Below are positions 13,512 through 21,622 of a stretch of DNA of 27,553 bases, piece by piece (the first letter of the stretch is position 1; every line of letters starts with the position of its first letter). The notes beneath the pieces were generated by a model. The model was not told where the DNA came from. It was given only the letters and a program-made list of their open reading frames with translations, and ran no database searches. The DNA comes from a virus. The position numbers were made by a program, and so were the translations under genes. The stretch spans positions 1 to 27,553 of IMG/VR virus record IMGVR_UViG_3300046782_000266; one strand, given 5' to 3'.

Positions 13512-15482
13512 ATGATTGGACCATTGGTTGAACGCATCTTCGCCGACGCACTGCAAGCGGCGATTCCCGATGCCGATCTCACCGTTTACCAATGGGCCGA
13601 ACAGCATCGCTATGTGTCGCAAGGACCGGACATCGGATCGAAGTGGCGCACCGACCGCGTGCCATACCTCAAAGAGATTTTAGAGTGCGCCACCGATCCG
13701 GCCGTGCAGGAAATCGTTTTCTGGTCGAGTTCGCGTGTCGGCAAAACGGAAGGCGTGCTCGGCAATCTCATTGGCTACTTCATGCACGTCGATCCGGCAC
13801 CGATCATGCTGGTCCAACCGACACTCGAAGCGGCCGAGAAATATTCACGCGACCGCTTGACGGCGATGATTCGTGAAACGCCGGTGTTGCGTGATCTGGT
13901 CGACGATCCGCGGTCGCGTGATTCCGGCAACACGCTTCTTCACAAAATATTTCTCGGTGGTCATATCTCGATGGTCGGTGCCAACTCGCCGGTTGGCCTG
14001 GCATCCGAGGACATCCGGATTCTGTTGCTCGATGAGGTGGATCGTTTTCCGGCCTCGGCCGGCGCCGAGGGTGATCCGGTGGCACTCGCCAGGGTGCGCA
14101 CGCGCAACTATCGTGCGGCCGGCAACGCGTTGGTGGTGATGACCAGTTCGCCGACGATCAAAGGTCAATCGCGGATCGAGAAGGCGTTCGAGGATTCGGA
14201 CCAGCGGCATCTCTACGTGCCATGTTTGGCGTGTGGTGAGTATCAACAATTGGAATGGCTCACGATCAAGTGGACCGAGTTGGACCGCGCGCCAGGTGAT
14301 GCGGTGTGGCAGTGTCCTGGTTGTCAATCGATCATGACCGACGACGACAAAGAAGAAATGTTGGCCGCGTATGAGTGGCGCGCGCACGCCGAGTTTCGTG
14401 GCCGCGTTGGTTTCAAAGCACTCGGCACGTATTCGCCATTTATGCGTTGGGGTGAAATGGCCGTCGAGTTGACCGAGGCCAAACGCGCGCGTTCGTTTCC
14501 GCTGTTCCAGGTGTGGGCCAATACCACGCTCGGCGAGTTGTGGGAAGAAGGTGAAGGTCTCGACGAGGAACAAACCAGTTTCCACCGTGAAGATTATCCG
14601 GCGCCGGTGCCGGCCGGCGTGGACCTCATCACGTTTGGCGCCGACACGCATCCGGATCGGATCGAGGTCGAGATTCTTGGTTGGGGTGCCGGCGATGAAT
14701 CGTGGTCGATTGACTATCGTGTTTTTTGGGGCGATCCGAATCAGTATCCTTCGCCGGTCTGGTCCGAGTTTGAGGATTACTTGCTCACCGAGTGGCAACA
14801 CGAACTCGGCCTCACGATGCGTGTGTCGGCCGGTGGTATCGATGCACACGGTGGTTGTCAGAATGGCGTTTACAAATTCTGTAAACTCAATCAACGGCGC
14901 CGCTGGATGGCCATCCAGGGTGCTTCAAAACCTGGCCGGCCGTTGGTGCCAAAAAAATATTCGCTGGTCGGTCCACGCACGAAGCTTTTCACGATTGGCA
15001 CCGAGGCCGCAAAAGACACCGCGGCCGCGGCATTGCGCATCGAGTTGCCACCAGACCACGCCGGCCAACCGGTGCCAGGTTTTTGCCATTTCCCGATCCA
15101 CTACACCGACGACTATTTCAAGCAACTGACCAGCGAACAGAGAATCCGATCCGTGCGATTGGGATTCTCGGTCTGGCGTTGGGTGAAGAAAAAGGCCGGC
15201 GCACGCAATGAGGCATGGGATTGTCGAGTCTATGCAATTTTTGCGAAGGAGTTTTTGCGACCGAATTATTTGAAGTTGCGCGAACGGTTGCTCGCCGCGG
15301 TGGCCGACCTGGCGAAACAACCACCACCAGGCCGCACCGGTGGCACCAGCGGCGCGAGCTCGGCGCCGGCCGAGGAAAGCACCGCACCGGCGAAAGAACG
15401 CGACACAGGGCAAACAAACGCCAAGAAACCGTTCCGGTTGCCACGGCGCCGCGGTGGTGGTGGATTCGTCGGCAATTGGTGA
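13512..15482 (+). CDS. terL: Terminase large subunit, GpA type
   Basis: This is the ATP-driven packaging motor and DNA-cutting nuclease, 656 residues, normal for the lambda GpA family. The ATPase domain has a Walker A-like SSSRVGKT (72-79), Walker B ILLLDEVD (170-177) and a coupling motif VVMTSSPTIKGQSRIEKAF (about 208-226). A zinc pair C238-x2-C241 and C268-x2-C271 follows, as usual in this family. The nuclease part includes LITFGADTHPDRIEVEILGW (acidic residue near 378), SAGGIDAHGG (near 445) and EAWDCRVYAIFAKEFL (near 570). The tail is Gly/Ala/Pro-rich and basic. A hairpin with a conserved loop lies just after the stop. Confidence 0.95.
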   Translation: MIGPLVERIFADALQAAIPDADLTVYQWAEQHRYVSQGPDIGSKWRTDRVPYLKEILECATDPAVQEIVFWSSSRVGKTEGVLGNLIGYFMHVDPAPIMLVQPTLEAAEKYSRDRLTAMIRETPVLRDLVDDPRSRDSGNTLLHKIFLGGHISMVGANSPVGLASEDIRILLLDEVDRFPASAGAEGDPVALARVRTRNYRAAGNALVVMTSSPTIKGQSRIEKAFEDSDQRHLYVPCLACGEYQQLEWLTIKWTELDRAPGDAVWQCPGCQSIMTDDDKEEMLAAYEWRAHAEFRGRVGFKALGTYSPFMRWGEMAVELTEAKRARSFPLFQVWANTTLGELWEEGEGLDEEQTSFHREDYPAPVPAGVDLITFGADTHPDRIEVEILGWGAGDESWSIDYRVFWGDPNQYPSPVWSEFEDYLLTEWQHELGLTMRVSAGGIDAHGGCQNGVYKFCKLNQRRRWMAIQGASKPGRPLVPKKYSLVGPRTKLFTIGTEAAKDTAAAALRIELPPDHAGQPVPGFCHFPIHYTDDYFKQLTSEQRIRSVRLGFSVWRWVKKKAGARNEAWDCRVYAIFAKEFLRPNYLKLRERLLAAVADLAKQPPPGRTGGTSGASSAPAEESTAPAKERDTGQTNAKKPFRLPRRRGGGGFVGNW

Positions 15483-15496
15483 GGTCGTCGGCCGGT

Positions 15497-15530
15497 GCTG
15501 GTGCTTCTAACAGGCGCGTAAAAAACCAGC
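15497..15530 (+). other. Intergenic hairpin with conserved loop, copy 1
   Basis: GCTGGT (15497-15502) pairs with ACCAGC (15525-15530). The 22-nt loop contains the shared word CTTCTAACAGGCGCG followed by an A-run. A 26-bp segment (15501-15526) recurs at 17610-17635 with a single mismatch. It lies in the 71-bp gap between the terminase and adaptor genes. Confidence 0.5.
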
Positions 15531-15553
15531 GGCGTCGCTAATATGCGCGACCG

Positions 15554-16069
15554 ATGACCGACTACATCAAGGCGCCGGCCACGACGGCACAATACATTTT
15601 CGACCGCACCGACTACCTGGCGCCGACCACCAAGATCACCGGATCGACCTGGTTGGTGCCGGCCGATCTCACGAAGGTGGCCGACGGTTTCAACGACACC
15701 TCGACACGCATCACACTCAGCGGTGGCCAGGTCAATACCTCATACGCGGTTTACAACGACATCGAGATCGACGACGGCACCACGTTGCAGTTGGCTTTTC
15801 TGTTGCGCGTGGTCGATGCGTTGTTGGTGCCAGGTCCACCGACCGAGTTGGAAAAGCAACTCACCGCACTGCGCGTGGCGATCACCGAGGCCGGCATCAG
15901 TGGCACCGCGGAATACCAGATCGCCAACCGGTCCAAACGCCGCTATTCACTCGACGAATTATTGAACCTCGAAAAGCGATTGGTGGAACGGTTGAACGCC
16001 GAACGGCGCGCCGCTGGCGCCGGCACCTTCAAAAATCATTACGTGCGACCGGTCGAACCAGGACCATAA
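15554..16069 (+). CDS. Fiber-tail-adaptor-like domain fused to gpW-like head-tail connector
   Basis: This 171-residue protein appears to join two phage modules. Residues 1-90 (ITGSTWLVPADLTKVADGFN, then STRITLSGGQVNTSYAVYND) have the beta-sandwich pattern of proteins annotated as phage fiber-tail adaptor. Residues about 95-160 (LEKQLTALRVAITEAGISGT, AEYQIANRSKRRYSLDELLN, LEKRLVERLNAERRAAG) match the gpW-like head-tail joining pattern: a helix, a short hairpin around 'RSKRRYS', and a helix. The position between terminase and portal is where gpW sits in lambda. Both assignments are by motif memory; the fusion itself is plain, since the frame is open throughout. Confidence 0.7.
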   Translation: MTDYIKAPATTAQYIFDRTDYLAPTTKITGSTWLVPADLTKVADGFNDTSTRITLSGGQVNTSYAVYNDIEIDDGTTLQLAFLLRVVDALLVPGPPTELEKQLTALRVAITEAGISGTAEYQIANRSKRRYSLDELLNLEKRLVERLNAERRAAGAGTFKNHYVRPVEPGP

Positions 16070-16073
16070 CAAA

Positions 16074-17600
16074 ATGCAAACACTCAATCTCGAATTGCCA
16101 TCCTTTGCCGAGATACGCGCCGAGCAACGCAACGCACGCCAGGCCACCGCACGCGCACGGATGCGTGAGATGCGGCGCCGGCGTTTTGAGGCCGCGGTGC
16201 ACAACCGATTGACAAATGATTGGGTGGCGCCGCTGACCTCGATCAATGCCGAGTTGCGCCAGGGTTTGCGCACGATGCGCGCACGGTCGCGCGAGTTGGC
16301 GCACAACGACGGTTACATGAAAAAGTTCCTGTCAATGATGCGATCCAACATAGTTGGACCACGCGGCATTCGCTTACAGGTGCGCGCCAGCAAAGGCGAT
16401 GGCCTCGACAGTGTGTTGAACACGCAAGTGGAACAGGCATTCGCGCGTTGGGCGCATAAAGAGAATTGCACGGCGTCGAAGAAACTCACCTGGTTGGACG
16501 CGCAAAACCTGGCCGTGACGCAAGTGTTTCGCGATGGCGAGTGTTTGATCCGCAAGGTGACGGCCGACAATCCGTTTGGTTTCGCGTTGAAGTTCATCGA
16601 CGTGTCGTTCCTCGATGAGCTTTACAACACCGAATTGCCAAACGGCAATCGCATTTGGATGTCGGTCGAGGTGGACCAGAACGAACAGATCGTCGCGTTC
16701 TATCTCACCACGCCGTATTACGAACAGCTATATCCGCAAGGTCGACAACTCCACCGCGTGCGCGTGCCGGCGAGTGAAATAATTTATTTGCCGTTTTGGT
16801 TGGACGATGAAGCGGCCACCAGGTCGGCACCAGCGGCGCACGCGGCGATGCGGAATTTGCGCGAGCTCGGCGCGTATGTCGAGGCAAAGGTAATTGCGTC
16901 GCGTGTCGAGGCGTGCCAGATGGGATTCTTGATTCCACCGGCCACGGAAGAAATCTCGCCGCTGGAAGTTCTACTCACGGCCGTGCCATCGGAGATCGAA
17001 GCGCAACCGGCAATCTTTCCAGAATTGCCACCTGGTTACGATATGAAAATGTTCGCGCCGCACTCACCGAATGGCAACGAGGGAGAATTTTTGAAAGCGA
17101 TGCTGCGTGGCGTGGCCGTCGGTTTCGATGTCGACTACACCACCTTTGCCAGCGACCTTCGCGAAGTGAATTTTTCCTCGATCCGATCCGGCATCCAGGA
17201 AGCGCGCGAGGTCTACCGATACTGGCAAACGTATTTCATCGAGCACCTAAATCGTGAGGTCTACCTGGCCTGGTTGCGGTCGGCGATTCTCAGTGAGGCC
17301 ATCGAGGGATTGTTGGTGCGCGATTTCGACCGCGTGGCCGATCCGCGGTGGTTGCCGCGTGGTTGGTCATACGTCAATCCGTTGCAGGACGTCGAGGCCG
17401 ATTCGTTGCGCGTCAATAACGCGTTCACGACACGCACCGAGGTGGCCGCGGATGAGGGTGCCGACTTCGAAGAAATCCTGGCGACACTGGCCGAGGAACA
17501 GAAGCTCGCCAACAAATACGGGATTCAATTTGTGTTGCCGGCCGGCGCCGCAAGTGTGCAGCAACCAGCACCGGCCGACGGTGGCGACACGGCCGCGTGA
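16074..17600 (+). CDS. Portal protein, lambda GpB-like
   Basis: The portal forms the dodecameric ring at one capsid vertex through which DNA is packed and ejected. This 508-residue protein follows the lambda-type portal pattern: a basic N-terminal helix, LRARSRELAHND-like sequence (RTMRARSRELAHNDGYMKKF), RSNIVGPRGIRLQ, then WLDAQNLAVTQVFRDGECLI, RVPASEIIYLPFWLDDEAAT, SAPAAHAAMRNLRELGAYVE and FASDLREVNFSSIRSGIQEA. These are the main landmarks of the lambda portal family. It starts 4 nt after the previous stop. In lambda the next genes are the protease/scaffold and capsid, and the same order is seen here. Confidence 0.94.
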   Translation: MQTLNLELPSFAEIRAEQRNARQATARARMREMRRRRFEAAVHNRLTNDWVAPLTSINAELRQGLRTMRARSRELAHNDGYMKKFLSMMRSNIVGPRGIRLQVRASKGDGLDSVLNTQVEQAFARWAHKENCTASKKLTWLDAQNLAVTQVFRDGECLIRKVTADNPFGFALKFIDVSFLDELYNTELPNGNRIWMSVEVDQNEQIVAFYLTTPYYEQLYPQGRQLHRVRVPASEIIYLPFWLDDEAATRSAPAAHAAMRNLRELGAYVEAKVIASRVEACQMGFLIPPATEEISPLEVLLTAVPSEIEAQPAIFPELPPGYDMKMFAPHSPNGNEGEFLKAMLRGVAVGFDVDYTTFASDLREVNFSSIRSGIQEAREVYRYWQTYFIEHLNREVYLAWLRSAILSEAIEGLLVRDFDRVADPRWLPRGWSYVNPLQDVEADSLRVNNAFTTRTEVAADEGADFEEILATLAEEQKLANKYGIQFVLPAGAASVQQPAPADGGDTAA

Positions 17601-17647
17601 CGGGTGCGTGTGCTTCTAACAGGCGCGCAAAAAACAATCCGCACGTC
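17599..17647 (+). other. Intergenic hairpin with conserved loop, copy 2
   Basis: GTGCG (17604-17608) pairs with CGCAC (17640-17644). A longer pairing, GACG then TGCG with CGCACGTC, is possible with a 2-nt bulge. The loop carries the same CTTCTAACAGGCGCG word plus A-run as copy 1 (17610-17635). The stem sequence is unrelated to that of copy 1. It begins at the stop of the portal gene. Confidence 0.5.
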
Positions 17648-17710
17648 TAACATCCGGCGCCGTCGACGATCACCGACCAGATCGGCGCCGGCAAATTTCT
17701 TTTTGGACCA

Positions 17711-19726
17711 ATGAAAACCGACCTTCAACAGTTACTCGGCAAACGCCAGGAACGAACCTTTGCAATCCTCGTTGAAGGGGACCACGCAAAGCGCGCCGCG
17801 GCGATCAACGAGGACGCGCGCACGGTCGAGATTGCGTTCGCCAGTGCGACACCAATCGAACGGTGGTATGGCACCGAGGTGTTGCAGTGCGATCCGGCCT
17901 CGGTGATGCTCGACCGCTTAAACAACGGTGGTGCTCTGCTACTCAACCACGACACCGACGCGCAAGTGGGTGTGATCGTGGCCGGCACCGCACGCGCCGA
18001 CGGTGATGGCGTGTGTCGCGCGACCGTCAAGTTCTCGCAACGCCAGGCCGGTCTCGACGAATTCCAGGATGTGAAAGACGGCATCCGCACGCAAATCTCG
18101 GTCGGCTATCTGGTCCACGAATATATCGTCAACGAGGACAGTGAAACCTATACGGCAACGCGGTGGGAACCGCTCGAAGTGTCAACCGTTTCAATCGCGG
18201 CCGACGTGGTTGGATCGGGAGTTGGGCGCACACTCGATGCGGGCCGTTCTGATGGACCACCAGCACCAACACCACCAATTGCTATGCGCGACAAAGGAGC
18301 GACACCAATGGAAGAAAATGAGAATCAGAACGGCAATCCGGCCGGCACCAACGGCCAGAATGGCAACCGTGCGGCCGAGCTCGGCGCCGGCACGCCAGCG
18401 GCAACGGCCGCGGCAACGGTGAGTGCGTTGGTCCTGGCCACCGAGATCATGGAGTTAGCACGCGTGATCGACGCACCAGGCGAAACGCTGGCGCAAGAAA
18501 CCGCGCGCGACGCCATCGCCAGCGGCAACACGTTGGCCGAATTTCGCCAGCGAGTTTTTGACAAGCGGCGCGAACGTGAGGCCGCGGCCAAAACACCGGT
18601 GGTGCAGCAAGGCAACGTGATCGAGTTGACCGAACGCGAGAAGAATCAATTCTCGGTGCGCAATGCCATCCTGGCCGACGTCAACATGCGGATGGGCCTC
18701 GGCAATCAAAACTGTTTTGAATTAGAAATCTCGGCCGAGATCGAGAAGCGACTAGGCGCGATTCATTCCGGATATCAACGCCACGGTGGCGTGTTGATTC
18801 CGACCGGCCAGGCACTTCGCGGTGGCCGTGAATTTCTCGAACGCCGCACGGCGATGCAGTTGCGCGCCGGTCTCGCCGCTAAGACCACCAACGCCGGCAA
18901 AGAATTGGTGTTCACCGAATACGGATCGTTCATCGAGATGCTACGCAATCGCGCGATGGTGATCGCACTCGGCGCCACCGTGTTGCCAGGTCTGCAAGGC
19001 AACGTAGGATTTCCACGCCAGATCGGCGCCGGCACGTTGACCTGGGGAGTTGAGAATCCTGGCACCGACGTGGCCGAATCAAATCTCACGTTGGACCAGG
19101 TGGTACTCTCGCCAAAAACCGCACAATCAACCACCAGCTATTCACGCCAGTTGTTAGCGCAATCGGCGATTGACGTCGACGGTCTGGTGATGGATGACCT
19201 GGCCGCAATCAACGCACTCGGCATCGACAAAGCGGCCATCGACGGCGTGGCGCCGGCACCGACCGGCATCTACACGGCCAGCGGTGTCAACTCGGTGGCG
19301 TTCACCGGCACGGTCACGTTCGCCAACGTGGTGCAAATGGAAACTGAGGTGGCCGCGGATAATGCCGACGTCGGCACGATGGCCTATTTGGCCACGCCGG
19401 CCGCACGTGGCAAAGCGAAGGTGACACCGGAATTAATCGGCACCGGATTCAGTCAACCGATCTGGCGTGATGGCACGGTCAATGGCTATCGCGCCGAGGT
19501 TACGAACCAGTTGCCGAAGAATCTCGGCGTCGGCACGAACGAGCACGGTTTAATTTTTGGCGTGTGGTCGCAACTGATGATCGGCGAGTGGGGCGTGTTG
19601 GAGATCATCACCGATCCGTATGCCAAGAAAAAGCAAGGCATGATCGAGTTGACGTCGTTCCTGTTGGCCGACGTGCAATTGCGGCACGGCGAATCGTTCT
19701 GCAAAGGCACCGGCCTAATTCCCTAA
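17711..19726 (+). CDS. HK97-type prohead protease fused to major capsid protein
   Basis: This 671-residue protein joins three parts. Residues 1-175 are an HK97-family (S78) protease, with catalytic candidates H80 (LLLNHD) and S130 (ISVGY) and the landmark RWEPLEVSTVSIAADVV. Residues 180-300 are a low-complexity Asn/Gly/Ala linker and a helical scaffold-like part. Residues 303-671 are an HK97-fold capsid protein (VENPGTDVAESNLTLDQVVL, SRQLLAQSAIDVDGLVMDDL, WGVLEIITDPYAKKKQGMIE). The protease is expected to cut itself and the scaffold away during maturation, probably near V303, because the second capsid gene begins with the equivalent residue. The start is ATG 17711, preceded by TTTTGGACCA. Confidence 0.93.
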   Translation: MKTDLQQLLGKRQERTFAILVEGDHAKRAAAINEDARTVEIAFASATPIERWYGTEVLQCDPASVMLDRLNNGGALLLNHDTDAQVGVIVAGTARADGDGVCRATVKFSQRQAGLDEFQDVKDGIRTQISVGYLVHEYIVNEDSETYTATRWEPLEVSTVSIAADVVGSGVGRTLDAGRSDGPPAPTPPIAMRDKGATPMEENENQNGNPAGTNGQNGNRAAELGAGTPAATAAATVSALVLATEIMELARVIDAPGETLAQETARDAIASGNTLAEFRQRVFDKRREREAAAKTPVVQQGNVIELTEREKNQFSVRNAILADVNMRMGLGNQNCFELEISAEIEKRLGAIHSGYQRHGGVLIPTGQALRGGREFLERRTAMQLRAGLAAKTTNAGKELVFTEYGSFIEMLRNRAMVIALGATVLPGLQGNVGFPRQIGAGTLTWGVENPGTDVAESNLTLDQVVLSPKTAQSTTSYSRQLLAQSAIDVDGLVMDDLAAINALGIDKAAIDGVAPAPTGIYTASGVNSVAFTGTVTFANVVQMETEVAADNADVGTMAYLATPAARGKAKVTPELIGTGFSQPIWRDGTVNGYRAEVTNQLPKNLGVGTNEHGLIFGVWSQLMIGEWGVLEIITDPYAKKKQGMIELTSFLLADVQLRHGESFCKGTGLIP

Positions 19727-19736
19727 CAATCTCTCG

Positions 19737-19778
19737 CGCCGGCCGCGTGTGTCTTTTCCTAAAAGCGCGCGGTCGGCG
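19737..19778 (+). other. Intergenic hairpin with conserved loop, degenerate copy 3
   Basis: CGCCGGCCGCG (19737-19747) pairs with CGCGGTCGGCG (19768-19778) over 11 bp with one G-T wobble. The 20-nt loop, TGTGTCTTTTCCTAAAAGCG, is a diverged form of the loop in copies 1 and 2 (CTT, CTAA and GCGCGC kept in order). It lies between the two capsid genes. Confidence 0.5.
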
Positions 19779-19813
19779 AGTTGGACCAGTTGAACCAGGG
19801 CAACGAAACATCC

Positions 19814-19819
19814 GGAGGG
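19814..19819 (+). promoter_or_regulatory. Ribosome binding site selecting GTG 19826
   Basis: GGAGGG is the best Shine-Dalgarno match in the capsid region and lies 6 nt before GTG 19826. It favours that start over TTG 19781, which lacks a comparable site. Confidence 0.65.
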
Positions 19820-19825
19820 CAACCG

Positions 19826-20911
19826 GTGATCGAACTCACGGCGCGCGAAACAAAACGCTATTCAATCCGCAATGCCATCATGGTCGACGTGGCGCGTCGG
19901 ATGGGTGATCGACGTGCTAACAGTTTCGAACTCGAAATCTCGGCACAACTCCAACGCGATCTCGGCGCCGGCTATGAACACCAGGGTGGCATCCTGGTGC
20001 CGACCAATATCACGTTGGACCATACACGCGCCGGCCTCGACACTAAGACACCGAGCAAAGGCCAGGAATTAACCTTCGATGAATTCGGCACGTTTATCGA
20101 TCTGTTGCGGCCGCAAAGTTGGGTGATCGAACTCGGCGCCACGGTGCTCAGCGGTTTGAAAGGTGACGTCGGATTTCCACGCGCCACGGCCGGCGCCGTG
20201 GTGACCTGGCAAGTTGAGAATCCTGGCACCGACGTGGCCGAATCCGATCTGGCACTCGATACGGTGTGGCTCACGCCACGCACCGCACAATCCACCACCA
20301 TGTTCTCGCGCCAGTTGTTAGCGCAATCCACGCCGTCGGTCGACAAGATCGTGGCGACGGACCTGGCCAAAGCACACGCCGCGGCACTCGACCGTGCGGC
20401 ACTGCAAGGCGTCGCGCCGGCGCCGGTCGGTCTCTACAACCAACTAATCCAGACCGCGGATTTTGGCGCCGCGTTCAACTACAGCGGCGCCGTGCATATG
20501 GAATTTTTGCTCAACCAGGCCAACGCCAACGGCAATCCGATGACACTCGCATACCTGGCCGATCCGCAATGGGCAATGGACTACAAGATCACGCCAATCG
20601 CGGCCACGATTGGGATGCCGGCCTGGTCCGAGGGGAAGGTGAACGGCATTCGCGCCGAGGTCTCGAAGAACATGCCGGCGCCAGGATGCATTCTCGGCAA
20701 CTGGCCGGAAGTGTTGATCGGCGATTGGGGTGTGTTGGAGATCATCACCGATCCGTATGCGAAGAAAAAGCAAGGCATGGTCGAGGTAACAAGCTTTGTG
20801 TTGACCGACGTGGAATTTCGGCATCTGCAATCGTTTGTGAAGGCCGGCAATTTCGGCACGTTGCCAGCGATGGCCGCGGCCGAGGCCAGTGCGACAAAGG
20901 GGAAAAAATAA
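19826..20911 (+). CDS. Second HK97-fold capsid protein, without protease or scaffold
   Basis: From GTG 19826 this protein has 361 residues. It matches the capsid part of the preceding fusion along its length: VIELTARETKRYSIRNAIMV versus VIELTEREKNQFSVRNAILA, VENPGTDVAESDLALDTVWL, SRQLLAQSTPSVDKIVATDL, and WGVLEIITDPYAKKKQGMVE. The first residue corresponds to V303 of the fusion, so this gene makes the mature-length form directly. It may build pentamers or a minor shell component, as gp24 does beside gp23 in T4, or be the main shell protein with the fusion as helper. Which one dominates cannot be seen from sequence. TTG 19781 is the alternative start (15 more residues). Confidence 0.9.
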   Translation: MIELTARETKRYSIRNAIMVDVARRMGDRRANSFELEISAQLQRDLGAGYEHQGGILVPTNITLDHTRAGLDTKTPSKGQELTFDEFGTFIDLLRPQSWVIELGATVLSGLKGDVGFPRATAGAVVTWQVENPGTDVAESDLALDTVWLTPRTAQSTTMFSRQLLAQSTPSVDKIVATDLAKAHAAALDRAALQGVAPAPVGLYNQLIQTADFGAAFNYSGAVHMEFLLNQANANGNPMTLAYLADPQWAMDYKITPIAATIGMPAWSEGKVNGIRAEVSKNMPAPGCILGNWPEVLIGDWGVLEIITDPYAKKKQGMVEVTSFVLTDVEFRHLQSFVKAGNFGTLPAMAAAEASATKGKK

Positions 20912-20913
20912 TC

Positions 20914-21192
20914 ATGCCACCGGTTGAGATGGTGAACGACAAAGGCGCACGGCGCACGTTGAAGTTTTTGCGCAACACCGCGTATGAGGGAACCGATTAC
21001 GGTCCTGACTATGAGACCGACACGACCGAGGTGGATTCACGCTGGTCGGCCGTGTTCCTGGCCAACGGTCGCGCGGTCGAGGTCGAGGCCGGCGCCAAAA
21101 AAGGACCGGCGAAGGGAATGGTCCAGGTGCGCGATCCGGAACCAGAACACCGCGATCCGCAATTGCCACTAAGCGGCGAAAAAAAAAACTAG
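20914..21192 (+). CDS. Small head-region protein, zero-frame product
   Basis: The 92-residue frame reads MPPVEMVNDKGARRTLKFLR, later VDSRWSAVFLANGRAVEVEA and PLSGEKKN. It starts 2 nt after the second capsid gene and precedes the head-tail connector, a usual place for a small head or neck protein. AAGGGG precedes the ATG. The frame ends inside a run of ten A (21179-21188) followed by CTAG. The heptamer AAAAAAC is in slip phase (A AAA AAC), and the -1 frame continues for another 38 codons, so a longer form is likely. I do not recognise a family. Confidence 0.65.
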   Translation: MPPVEMVNDKGARRTLKFLRNTAYEGTDYGPDYETDTTEVDSRWSAVFLANGRAVEVEAGAKKGPAKGMVQVRDPEPEHRDPQLPLSGEKKN

Positions 21193-21305
21193 CACCGACT
21201 AAGAAGCGGCCGGCGCCAGCACCAGCAAAAACGCCAGGAAAAACTCGAGAACGAAAACCGACGCCGAGCAAAAAAAAGGCACCGGCGCCAAAACGAAAGC
21301 GATGA
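21189..21305 (+). CDS. -1 frame extension of the small head protein (Lys/Pro-rich tail)
   Basis: After a -1 slip at 21183-21189 the frame reads LAPTKKRPAPAPAKTPGKTR, then ERKPTPSKKKAPAPKRKR, stopping at 21303-21305. It has no start codon of its own. Two facts argue for translation. Its TGA overlaps the ATG of the next gene as ATGA, as at many junctions here. It also contains a 21-bp segment identical to one in the ParB-like gene tail (6066-6086), read in the same codon phase (PGKTRE). The fused product would have 130 residues. An unnoticed one-base indel in the A-run would give the same long protein without slippage. Confidence 0.6.
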   Translation, partial: LAPTKKRPAPAPAKTPGKTRERKPTPSKKKAPAPKRKR

Positions 21306-21622
21306 TTGAAACGGCCGACGACCGGTTGGAGTTTTTTGAGATCGACGAAGGGTTTGCGGTCGAGTGTTCTTTGAATGGACCAGACGGTTTCACGGCCACC
21401 ATACCGGTGATCATGAACGCCGTGACCAATCCGGTGTCGTTGTACGAGACCGACGTGGAAGCGGCCGCGGCGCACTTCATTTGCCGACTTGAAGATTTGG
21501 CCGGCGTGGACTTGCGGCGCGTGAAGCAATACACGGCCAGCATCGACGGCGTGAGTTATCAACTGCAACGCGTGGCCGATGACCAGGACGGCAAAATTCC
21601 GACGGTGTATTTGAAAAAATAA
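21302..21622 (+). CDS. Head-tail connector or head completion protein candidate
   Basis: This 106-residue protein starts MIETADDRLEFFEIDEGFAV and is mostly beta: SLNGPDGFTATIPVIMNAVT, then SIDGVSYQLQRVADDQDGKI and TVYLKK. The size, the C-terminal SIDGVSYxLQRVxxDxxG pattern and the place between capsid and tail terminator fit a lambda FII-like stopper. The family is inferred from position and fold pattern. Its ATG overlaps the stop of the -1 frame extension, and it ends directly against the next gene. Confidence 0.65.
   Translation: MIETADDRLEFFEIDEGFAVECSLNGPDGFTATIPVIMNAVTNPVSLYETDVEAAAAHFICRLEDLAGVDLRRVKQYTASIDGVSYQLQRVADDQDGKIPTVYLKK

Noticed and set aside
13845-14894. 349-codon open frame on the minus strand
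   Set aside because: It is antisense to the ATPase and nuclease parts of the terminase large subunit, which has clear motifs; such shadows are common at this GC content.
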